DNA from: Corynebacterium sp. CNCTC7651 | Lineage (GTDB): Bacteria; Actinomycetota; Actinomycetes; Mycobacteriales; Mycobacteriaceae | Reading direction: 5' to 3' | NCBI RefSeq assembly: GCF_021496665.1 | Contig: NZ_CP071246.1 | Coordinates: 1 to 64,000, forward strand | DNA: 64,000 nt | Part shown: piece after piece, positions 1 to 6,354 of the stretch | How positions within the stretch are numbered: position 1 is the stretch's first letter | Layout of the letters: each line of letters starts with the position of its first letter | Notes under the pieces: model-generated | Seen by the model: only the letters and a program-made list of their open reading frames with translations | Database searches by the model: none | Told to the model about the DNA's origin: nothing | Translations under genes and position numbers: made by a program

Positions 1-174
1 GTGCTGCAGCGTTTGGTTGCGAACGGGATGGTTGCTACGGAGGCGTCGGCAAGCACCCTGCTCCAAGACATGGGTGTGTTTGAGATGGGCGGCGCGGTGA
101 CCGTGGGGCTCGCGCCGTTCAACACCCAGGCGGACATTGTGCAGCTGACGCGCACGGTGGCCAGCCTGGCGTAG
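1..174 (+). CDS. Class V aminotransferase / cysteine desulfurase-like protein (C-terminal fragment)
   Basis: The reading frame is open from the first base of the window and ends with TAG at 172-174, giving the last 57 residues of a protein that starts outside. The tail reads ...GVFEMGGAVTVGLAPFNTQ and ends ...RTVASLA. This fits the small C-terminal domain of PLP-dependent class V aminotransferases annotated as cysteine desulfurase-like. The assignment rests on this short tail and on the neighbouring quinone oxidoreductase, a pairing I recall from Corynebacterium. The PLP lysine lies outside the window. The gene converges on the next one, with a GC-rich hairpin between them. Confidence 0.55.
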   Translation: MLQRLVANGMVATEASASTLLQDMGVFEMGGAVTVGLAPFNTQADIVQLTRTVASLA

Positions 175-176
175 GC

Positions 177-196
177 GGGGCCAGGCCGATGGCCCC
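177..196. terminator. Possible bidirectional hairpin between convergent genes
   Basis: GGGGCCA and TGGCCCC can pair around a 6-nt loop in the short gap between two converging stop codons. There is no clear T-run, so termination is an inference from position and stem. Confidence 0.35.
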
Positions 197-205
197 GGCC
201 CGGGA

Positions 206-1189
206 CTAAACCTCCGCGACCTCGAGGACGAGCTTGCCGGTGTTGTCGCCGGAATCCATGCGCTCGTGGGCTTTTGCGGCGTCGGCAAGCGGGAACGTGC
301 CCGTGATGGTGGGCTTGACCTGGCCAGATTCAATGAGCGGCCAGACGTGCTCCACGGTGGAGGCGACGATGTCCGCCTTCATCGGGCGCGGGCGGGCGCG
401 CAGCGTGGTGGCGTGGAGGGACTGGCGGCGCGGCATCATGCGGCCCAGGCTAATTTCGCCCTTCGGGCCGCCCTGCAGCGCGATGACCACGATCTGCCCG
501 TCCAGCGCGAGCGCCTTCACGTTTGGCTCCAGGTACGGCCCGCCGACCACGTCCAGGATCACGTCCGCCCAGCCCTTGAGCTCCTCGGCGAACTCCTGCT
601 CCTTGTAGTTGATGGTGATGTCCGCGCCAAGTTCCTTGCAGTACTCCAGCTTCTCCGCGCTTCCGGCGGTGGTGGCAACCTCGCAGCCCAGCGCCTTACA
701 CAGCTGGATGGCGAAGGAGCCGATGCCACCGGAGCCGCCGTGGATGAGCACCTTCTTCGGGCTGCCGTCCGCGTGCGGCTCGTGCACGCCGGCCAGCATG
801 CCCAGGTTGGACCACACGGTGCAGGCCACCTCGACTACGCCGGCGAGTTCCGTGAGGGTGAGGTTTGCTGGCCTGGGCATGAGCTGGCCCTCCGGGACCG
901 CGACGTACTCTGCGTAACCGCCGCCTGCCAGCAGGCAGCCCACTTCCTCGCCCTTCTCGCGGCCCGTGGTGCCGGGGTCTTCGATCACGCCGGCGCACTC
1001 GAGGCCGATAATCTCGGATTCGCCCTTCGGCGGCGGGTACTTGCCCTCCGCCTGGACAAGGTCTGCGCGGTTCACGCCGGCAGCGACAATCTTGACCAGT
1101 ACCTCCCCGTCCTGCAGCTCTGGGGTGGGTACGTCCTGCAGTTCGAGGGAGCGGGGGTTTTCAGCGTCAGTGATTTGGATAGCCTTCAT
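206..1189 (-). CDS. NADPH:quinone oxidoreductase, zinc-independent MDR family
   Basis: This 327-residue protein belongs to the quinone oxidoreductase branch of the medium-chain dehydrogenase/reductase family. It probably reduces quinones or related carbonyls with NADPH in the cytoplasm. The N-terminal catalytic domain carries GVNRADLVQAEGKYPPP and the motif GLECAGVI. The Rossmann domain has the nucleotide-binding stretch VLIHGGSGGIGSFAIQL. The clustered cysteines of a structural zinc site are absent, as expected for this branch. The frame is open further upstream, but MKAIQITDAEN is the family's usual start, and TACCCT (-10-like) ends 7 nt before this ATG, so the message is probably leaderless. 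The substrate is unknown. Confidence 0.85.
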   Translation of the reverse strand: MKAIQITDAENPRSLELQDVPTPELQDGEVLVKIVAAGVNRADLVQAEGKYPPPKGESEIIGLECAGVIEDPGTTGREKGEEVGCLLAGGGYAEYVAVPEGQLMPRPANLTLTELAGVVEVACTVWSNLGMLAGVHEPHADGSPKKVLIHGGSGGIGSFAIQLCKALGCEVATTAGSAEKLEYCKELGADITINYKEQEFAEELKGWADVILDVVGGPYLEPNVKALALDGQIVVIALQGGPKGEISLGRMMPRRQSLHATTLRARPRPMKADIVASTVEHVWPLIESGQVKPTITGTFPLADAAKAHERMDSGDNTGKLVLEVAEV

Positions 1190-1196
1190 GCGCCCC

Positions 1197-1202
1197 AGGG
1201 TA
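1197..1202 (-). promoter_or_regulatory. -10 element (TACCCT) for the quinone oxidoreductase gene
   Basis: On the minus strand TACCCT is followed by 7 nt and then the ATG. No ribosome-binding site is visible, consistent with a leaderless transcript. Confidence 0.5.
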
Positions 1203-1236
1203 GTGGAGCAAATGGGGTGCGCGTGGGGCTGTACTG

Positions 1237-1242
1237 TAGACT
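1237..1242 (+). promoter_or_regulatory. -10 element (TAGACT) of the tRNA-Ser(TGA) promoter
   Basis: TAGACT lies 10 bp before the first base of the mature tRNA. The same hexamer precedes the tRNA-Ser(GCT) gene at 1993-1998. Confidence 0.5.
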
Positions 1243-1252
1243 TTTCCGAGTT

Positions 1253-1340
<88 letters not shown>

Positions 1341-1386
1341 ATTAACTTTGCGGTGCAGGGCGTGGGCACCCTGCCTGCGGGCGCAG

Positions 1387-1902
1387 CTACGCCAGCTCTT
1401 CCGGGAACAGCTCCGGCATGGTGTGGAACTGGCGCTCACCGTCAAAGTCGCTGGCCACGCCGCGCAGGATCTCAATCGCGCGTTTGGTCGCCGGGCGGTT
1501 CTGGCCGGCGACAACCTGGATCTTCTCAATCGGGAACTGGCCACGCACCTGCACCACTGCGGAGCTGTCGGTGCGCTGCGCAAATTTCTCACCCAGCAGG
1601 CCCGGAACTTCGTCGAGGGTTTCCACGGACTGCACGTCGGTGCCCGCGCCGGAGCGGTCGCTCAGGCGCCAGTTTCCCTCAATCTCGCCCAGCGGCACGC
1701 CCAGCAGCACAATGTTGTCGCCCGCCTGGCCCAACGCGTAGGACTTCGGGGTGAGGTAAAACGGCACGGATCCGCTGTCGCCCGCGAGGGGGCCGGCGGT
1801 GAGGGAGTCTAGGTCCGCGGGGAACCAGACGAGCCAGTTAGCAGTGTCGGAGTGGTCTCCGCGTGCGGAGAAACCGGAGTTCAGCCAGGTGTTGAGTTTC
1901 AT
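1387..1902 (-). CDS. Conserved hypothetical protein, 171 aa
   Basis: A soluble 171-residue protein beginning MKLNTWLNSGF, with no signal peptide, membrane segment or motif I recognise. The composition is ordinary and acidic with few cysteines. TATACT ends 7 nt before the ATG and there is no Shine-Dalgarno sequence, which argues for a leaderless message and supports this start. It lies between two serine tRNA genes. It is probably a genuine lineage-specific gene because the frame is clean and the promoter well placed; its function is unknown. Confidence 0.7.
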   Translation of the reverse strand: MKLNTWLNSGFSARGDHSDTANWLVWFPADLDSLTAGPLAGDSGSVPFYLTPKSYALGQAGDNIVLLGVPLGEIEGNWRLSDRSGAGTDVQSVETLDEVPGLLGEKFAQRTDSSAVVQVRGQFPIEKIQVVAGQNRPATKRAIEILRGVASDFDGERQFHTMPELFPEELA

Positions 1903-1909
1903 GTGCCCG

Positions 1910-1915
1910 AGTATA
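1910..1915 (-). promoter_or_regulatory. -10 element (TATACT), leaderless start
   Basis: TATACT on the minus strand is 7 nt from the ATG of the 171-residue hypothetical gene. Confidence 0.5.
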
Positions 1916-1992
1916 CGGACGATTGTTGTGCCGGTGCCGGGCCAAATTCGCTGCTCGCCCGCTCGCGGTTTGGTTGCTAAACGGGGGTGCTC

Positions 1993-1998
1993 TAGACT
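1993..1998 (+). promoter_or_regulatory. -10 element (TAGACT) of the tRNA-Ser(GCT) promoter
   Basis: TAGACT lies 12 bp upstream of the mature tRNA 5' end. The tRNA-Arg begins one base after this tRNA ends and is probably co-transcribed. Confidence 0.45.
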
Positions 1999-2010
1999 TA
2001 ATCGAGGTCT

Positions 2011-2101
2011 GGAGACGTGCCAGAGTGGCCGAATGGGGCTCCCTGCTAAGGAGTTGCCCTCTTGACGAGGGCCGCAGGTTCAAATCCTGTCGTCTCCGCC
2101 A
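2011..2101 (+). tRNA. tRNA-Ser (anticodon GCT)
   Basis: A class II tRNA with acceptor arms GGAGACG and CGTCTCC, a long variable arm, T-arm CAGGTTCAAATCCTG and encoded CCA. The anticodon GCT is at 2045-2047 and reads AGC/AGU serine codons. Confidence 0.95.
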
Positions 2102-2102
2102 C

Positions 2103-2178
2103 GCGCCCGTAGCTCAACGGATAGAGCATCTGACTACGGATCAGAAGGTTGGGGGTTCGAATCCCTCCGGGCGCACCA
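2103..2178 (+). tRNA. tRNA-Arg (anticodon ACG), copy 1
   Basis: A 76-nt tRNA with acceptor GCGCCCG/CGGGCGC, T-arm GGGGGTTCGAATCCCTC and encoded CCA. The anticodon ACG at 2136-2138 is normally deaminated to ICG by TadA, whose gene is in this window. The sequence is identical to the copy at 4742-4817. Confidence 0.97.
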
Positions 2179-2181
2179 GTT

Positions 2182-2207
2182 AAAAGTCCTGCTCAGCGGG
2201 GCTTTTC
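2182..2207 (+). terminator. Rho-independent terminator after tRNA-Arg copy 1
   Basis: An imperfect A-tract/hairpin/T-tract around CTGCTCAGCGGGG follows the tRNA. The 11-mer GCTTTTCGACG lies just downstream at 2210-2220. Both the hairpin and the 11-mer are duplicated after the second tRNA-Arg. Confidence 0.7.
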
Positions 2208-2329
2208 TTGCTTTTCGACGCTCGCTTGTCGCGCCCCGTTGGCTCCGATCTCTCGCTCTGCCGGGGCACACATCGGTAGGCGGACGGCAAAACGTGCCCG
2301 CCGAAGCAGGGGCGCGAATCAGTCGTTTC

Positions 2330-3721
2330 TTAAGCGGTCGGCTCGCCGAGTCGCGTTGTGGTGATGACCGGGACCTCGACCGGAGCAACCTTGGGGCTGC
2401 AGGTCATGGCCACCGCGAAAATGGTGGCTGCGAGGGCAACGCCCACAATCCCGCCCCCGACTGCGGTGATTTGCTCCGGGGCAATGCCGAATTGGCCAAC
2501 GATGTCGTTGAAAGCGCCCGCGGCGATGGCCGCGGAGTTATCCAGCGCCGGCAGGTTCAGCGTCTGTGCGAGAGCGACCGGGATCATCAATGCCAGCGGA
2601 ATGCCCAGGGCAGCAAGGGAGGCGATGCAGCGCGGGTCCGAAAGACCGCCGGTTGCCGCGTTCACGCCGTCTCCATCCTTGCCCTGGCTCCTGCTCCGGC
2701 CCGGGAACACGCTGCCCGAAGCTTGCACAGCGCCGGGCTGGACAACACCGTTGCCGGAGACTGCGCCGGGCTGGACAACACCGTTGCCGGAGACCGCGCC
2801 CGGATAAACAACGCCGTTGCCAGCGACGTGGTTGCCGGACCCGTTGTTGCTGGCGTTGCCAGTTGCGACGACGGCACTCGGGTGGATCACGCCATTGCCA
2901 GTGACAATGGGGTTAGCGTTGCCCGTGACAACCGCGGAGTTGTTGGATGCGTTATTGCTGCCGTTGCCAGTGGCAATAACTGCACTCGGCTGCACCACGC
3001 CGTTGCCGGTGACATTGGCGCTGTTGTTGGAACCATTGTTGTTCGCGTTTCCGGTCACCACCGGGTTCACGTTGCCGGTAACCACAACGGCGCTCGGTTG
3101 CACCACGCCGTTGCCGCTGACAGTCGCACTGTTGTTGGAGCCGTTGTCGCGGATGTCTACCTGCACGGTCGGGTTGGCGTTGCCCGTCACCTGGACGGTG
3201 TTGTTGGAGCCGTTGTCGCGGATGTCCACCTGCACGGTCGGGTTCGCGTTATTGGTGATCGCCACGCTCGGGTTGGCGTTGTTGGTGATAATCACATTCG
3301 GGTTGCCGTTGTTGGAACCGTTGCCGGTGATGTTGACGGCACTCGGGTGCACTTCAACGCGCACCAGTCCGCCGCCACCGCCGGTCAGTCCACCAAGGAG
3401 GCCGCCGATAACGTTGCCTGCGGTCCCCGCGATGTCCTTGCCGTCCGTCTTCGGGTTCAGCGCCTTGATCGGCAGAGTGCGGTTGTAGGTCTCCGCGCCC
3501 TTGGAGAACGTGACGGGGATGTCTTTCTCGTCACCGCTGGAGAAGGTGGCGGGAGCCTTGATCACGATCGTGCCGTTCTCCACGGCTACATCCCACCCGA
3601 CGGTGCCGATGTTGTCGAAGCCTTGGCGCTTCACCACGGTCACGCCCGCCGGCACGGTCCAGTCGTCCACAGCCTTGGACTGGCCCTTCTCAAAGTCGAC
3701 TGTCTTGCGTCCTTCGCCCAA
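2330..3721 (-). CDS. Repeat-rich surface protein, C-terminal part (separated from its N-terminus by a frameshift)
   Basis: This frame encodes about 463 residues without a convincing start of its own; the first possible codon is a TTG with no Shine-Dalgarno sequence. It begins with a roughly 90-residue beta-rich module (WTVPAGVTVVKRQGFDN...) related to the two modules in the upstream frame. About 200 residues of low-complexity Asn/Gly repeats follow, with units such as GNGVVQPSAVVVTGN and NPTVQVDIRDNGSNN, probably a beta-solenoid stalk. The C-terminus has two hydrophobic segments (around IPLALMIPVALA and GGGIVGVALAATIFAVAM) bracketed by single cysteines, and no LPXTG motif. I read it as the second half of one secreted surface protein of about 715 residues. 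The whole locus lies between two tRNA-Arg copies. Confidence 0.7.
   Translation of the reverse strand: MGEGRKTVDFEKGQSKAVDDWTVPAGVTVVKRQGFDNIGTVGWDVAVENGTIVIKAPATFSSGDEKDIPVTFSKGAETYNRTLPIKALNPKTDGKDIAGTAGNVIGGLLGGLTGGGGGLVRVEVHPSAVNITGNGSNNGNPNVIITNNANPSVAITNNANPTVQVDIRDNGSNNTVQVTGNANPTVQVDIRDNGSNNSATVSGNGVVQPSAVVVTGNVNPVVTGNANNNGSNNSANVTGNGVVQPSAVIATGNGSNNASNNSAVVTGNANPIVTGNGVIHPSAVVATGNASNNGSGNHVAGNGVVYPGAVSGNGVVQPGAVSGNGVVQPGAVQASGSVFPGRSRSQGKDGDGVNAATGGLSDPRCIASLAALGIPLALMIPVALAQTLNLPALDNSAAIAAGAFNDIVGQFGIAPEQITAVGGGIVGVALAATIFAVAMTCSPKVAPVEVPVITTTRLGEPTA
2731..2815. repeat. 33-bp tandem repeats encoding an 11-residue unit
   Basis: Near-identical 33-bp units starting at 2731 and 2764, followed by a more diverged third, encode GNGVVQPGAVS-type units in the surface protein. 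Slippage here would change stalk length without breaking the frame. Confidence 0.75.
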
Positions 3722-4475
3722 ACCAAGGCATATCCTTAGCCCACTCTGGCGGAATTTCCTCGTCCACGACGTTCACGCGCAGCGTGGTGGTGTACGCGGA
3801 ACGGCCTGGTTCCGTCACGCGCACTGCGATGTCAACCGGGCCGGTCTTGAACGCGGTGCCGGATTGCGGGCGGCGAAGCACCAGCGTGCCGCCATCGTTG
3901 CGGAAACCCCAGTTGAAAATGGTGTTCGTCGTCGGTTCCACCCTGGTGTTCGGGTCCAGGGAAAGCTGCTGGATCTTCGCCTCGTTGGCGTTCCAGAAGT
4001 TTTCGGTGGTGTAGCGCTGGTTGAACTTTTCGCGGTCCACAGGCGCCGGCGCGCTGGACGGCGCCGGGTCGGTGTTCACATCGACCACGTTCACCCGCAG
4101 GGAGGTGTTGAACGCCGCCCCGTTCGCTGGGGTAACTCGCACCGGAATATCCACGTTGCCGGTCTTGAACGCGGTGGATGACCTTGGGCGGATAAGGTAC
4201 AGCGTGCCGTTATCGTTGCGGAAGGTCCAGTTGAAGATCGTGTTCGTGGTGGGCTGCACGATGTCGCCCGGCTCTAGGGCGAGCCCCTGCACCGCAGCCT
4301 CGTTCTTCCGCCAGAAATTGTCGGTGTTGTACCGCGCACCGAAATCACCGGCCGTCACAGCCGCGGCAACCGGCAGGAACCCAGCCTCCGGCACGGTCAC
4401 TAGCGGGGCGACGAGGGCGAGGGACAGCGCACTCGCCGCAACAACGATGCGGCGCGGGCGGACGGCTTTAGCCAT
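3690..4475 (-). CDS. Surface protein, N-terminal part with signal peptide (frameshifted)
   Basis: Translation begins MAKAVRPRRIVVAASALS with a strong AAGGAG site just upstream. The frame is open further upstream, but this ATG has the signal sequence and the site. After the signal peptide come two related modules of about 85-90 residues, each with xFNWxFRNDxGTLxLxRPxSxTAFKTG and ending LRVNVVD, probably Rib/YPDG-like immunoglobulin-type folds. The frame then ends prematurely after MPWFGRRTQDSRL. The adjacent frame continues with a third module (GEGRKTVDFEKG...), so one extra base in the TTTGGG run near 3711-3722 explains the break. Reading through would give one protein ending at 2330. Confidence 0.75.
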   Translation of the reverse strand: MAKAVRPRRIVVAASALSLALVAPLVTVPEAGFLPVAAAVTAGDFGARYNTDNFWRKNEAAVQGLALEPGDIVQPTTNTIFNWTFRNDNGTLYLIRPRSSTAFKTGNVDIPVRVTPANGAAFNTSLRVNVVDVNTDPAPSSAPAPVDREKFNQRYTTENFWNANEAKIQQLSLDPNTRVEPTTNTIFNWGFRNDGGTLVLRRPQSGTAFKTGPVDIAVRVTEPGRSAYTTTLRVNVVDEEIPPEWAKDMPWFGRRTQDSRL

Positions 4476-4741
4476 GGAGAGCTCCTTGCGTAGATGGGGC
4501 GCCCCAGCCGGCACGTGGCCCGCAGATGCGCAGTAAACATTCGGTCTCATTGAGGTAACGGGACCAAGTCTTGCACCGCCAACGCCCCGCTCCCCGTCGC
4601 GACACGTTTCAAACCTCAAGCATGTCCCACATCCCACACCCGACGAACGCCCACCTAACCTGCGATTTTGTCCCTCCCCGCACTAAGGTGTAAGGTTCTA
4701 CCTCGTTGTTAACGCAAGGTTTACCAAGCGTGGCACGGAAT

Positions 4742-4817
4742 GCGCCCGTAGCTCAACGGATAGAGCATCTGACTACGGATCAGAAGGTTGGGGGTTCGAA
4801 TCCCTCCGGGCGCACCA
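4742..4817 (+). tRNA. tRNA-Arg (anticodon ACG), copy 2
   Basis: Identical over 76 nt to the tRNA at 2103-2178, including the encoded CCA; anticodon at 4775-4777. The similarity extends about 40 nt downstream through the terminator and an 11-mer motif, but not upstream. Confidence 0.97.
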
Positions 4818-4820
4818 ACC

Positions 4821-4847
4821 AAAAGCCCTGCTCAGCGGGGCTTTTTT
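4821..4847 (+). terminator. Rho-independent terminator after tRNA-Arg copy 2
   Basis: AAAAGCCCTGCTCAGCGGGGC followed by a T-run, almost the same as the element after copy 1. The 11-mer GCTTTTCGACG follows at 4848-4858. Confidence 0.75.
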
Positions 4848-4899
4848 GCTTTTCGACGTCCACCACAGCCGCCACACCGTCACCAGAAAAGAGGCCCAG

Positions 4900-6261
4900 A
4901 TGTCCACCATGCAACAGCGTGATGCCCTGCGCGAGCTAGAGAAAGTCGTCGAGACGTGGATGCGCGGGGATGACGCGGAGCAGATCTCCGGGCTGCTCGC
5001 GGAGGCGGAGATTAACGACATCATCCGCCTCATCGAGCGTTCCCCAGTCAAACGCGGCGCCGTCCTCTTCCGCCTGCTCCCGCCGGCCCGTGCCGGGGTG
5101 GTCTTCGACGCACTGGATCCGCGCCACCAGGCGGATATGGTCAACGCGCTGGGCAGCGACACCGTCGGCGCGTTCTTCGAGGAGATGGGCGCGGAAGACC
5201 GCGTCATGCTGCTGGATGAGCTTCCGGGCTCCGTCGCGGAGCAGCTGCTCAAAGACCTCAGTGAGAAAGACAAGGAAAACACTGACGCGGTCCTGGGGTA
5301 CGAGAAGGGGACCGTCGGCCGTGTGATGAGCCCGGAGATCCCGGAGATCTTCCCGGAGATGACGGCGCACGAGGTGCGGGAGCTGCTGCGTCAAGAGGAA
5401 GAGCACCTGGAGACGCTGTATACCCTGCCGGTGATCAACGAGGAGCGCCAGCTCCTCGGCATTGTGAAGCTCCGCCGCTTGTTTTTGGCCGACGGCGGCA
5501 CGGCGGTGGGCGATTTGGTGGAAGAGTCGCCGTCGGTAAGCGCGGTAGCGAATGCGGAGGAGACCGCGCGTTGGTTCCTGCCGCTGGGACTGCTGGCGCT
5601 GCCCGTGGTGGATTCCGGGAACTGCCTGGTGGGCATTTTCACGTTCGATGAGGCGCAGCACGTGGTGGAGAGCGAGGACACCGAGGACAGCGCCCGCCAA
5701 GGCGGTTCGGAGTCCCTGAAGCAGCCGTACCTGTCCACGCCGTTGACCAAGCTCGTTCGCTCGCGCATTGTGTGGCTTCTCGTCCTCGCCGTCTCCGCGA
5801 TCCTCACCGTCCAGGTGCTCGACATCTTCGAGGAGAAGATGGAGCAGGCCGTCGTGCTGTCGCTTTTCATCCCGCTGCTCACGGGCACGGGCGGCAACAC
5901 CGGCAACCAGGCCGCGACCACCGTCACCAGGGCTCTTGCGCTTGGCGACGTAAAGAAATCAGACATCCTCAAAGTCATGTGGCGCGAAGTTCGCGTGGGC
6001 CTGATGCTGGGTGCCGTGCTCGGCGGGCTGGGATTCGCACTTGCGTCCCTGGTGTACGGCCTGGATATGGGCATGGTGATCGGCCTGACGCTGCTTTCAA
6101 TCTGCACCATGTCCGCGACCGTGGGTGGGGCGATGCCGATTGTGGCCAAGACTGTCGGCGCGGACCCGGCGGTGTTCTCCAACCCCTTCATTTCCACGTT
6201 CTGTGACGCCACGGGCCTGGTGATTTACTTCCTCATCGCCACATCCATCCTCGGGCTCTAG
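4900..6261 (+). CDS. mgtE: Magnesium transporter MgtE
   Basis: A 453-residue MgtE-type Mg2+ channel/transporter. The N-terminal superhelical domain (about residues 1-125) contains FRLLPPARAGVVFDAL. Two CBS domains follow (about 125-250), then five transmembrane helices. The conserved pore sequence PLLTGTGGNTGNQAATTVTRAL, containing the GNxGNQ-type motif, is present, as is NPFISTFCDATGLVIYF near the end. The first ATG preceded by a purine-rich site (AAAAGAGG) is MSTMQQRD; upstream codons in the same frame overlap the tRNA terminator. In this family the cytoplasmic domains close the pore when Mg2+ is plentiful. No Mg2+ riboswitch fits in the 50-bp gap upstream. Confidence 0.93.
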   Translation: MSTMQQRDALRELEKVVETWMRGDDAEQISGLLAEAEINDIIRLIERSPVKRGAVLFRLLPPARAGVVFDALDPRHQADMVNALGSDTVGAFFEEMGAEDRVMLLDELPGSVAEQLLKDLSEKDKENTDAVLGYEKGTVGRVMSPEIPEIFPEMTAHEVRELLRQEEEHLETLYTLPVINEERQLLGIVKLRRLFLADGGTAVGDLVEESPSVSAVANAEETARWFLPLGLLALPVVDSGNCLVGIFTFDEAQHVVESEDTEDSARQGGSESLKQPYLSTPLTKLVRSRIVWLLVLAVSAILTVQVLDIFEEKMEQAVVLSLFIPLLTGTGGNTGNQAATTVTRALALGDVKKSDILKVMWREVRVGLMLGAVLGGLGFALASLVYGLDMGMVIGLTLLSICTMSATVGGAMPIVAKTVGADPAVFSNPFISTFCDATGLVIYFLIATSILGL

Positions 6262-6354
6262 AGCGATTGAGAAACACCTCTTCGCCCAGTACATTAAGAC
6301 ACGGCTATCTGGGCCCGCGGTTTCCGTGCGCCCAAAATGTATTGAGAGGTAACT

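Noticed and set aside
4849..4899. Mg2+-sensing riboswitch upstream of mgtE
   Set aside because: The gap between the tRNA terminator and the start codon is only about 50 nt, too short for a known M-box.
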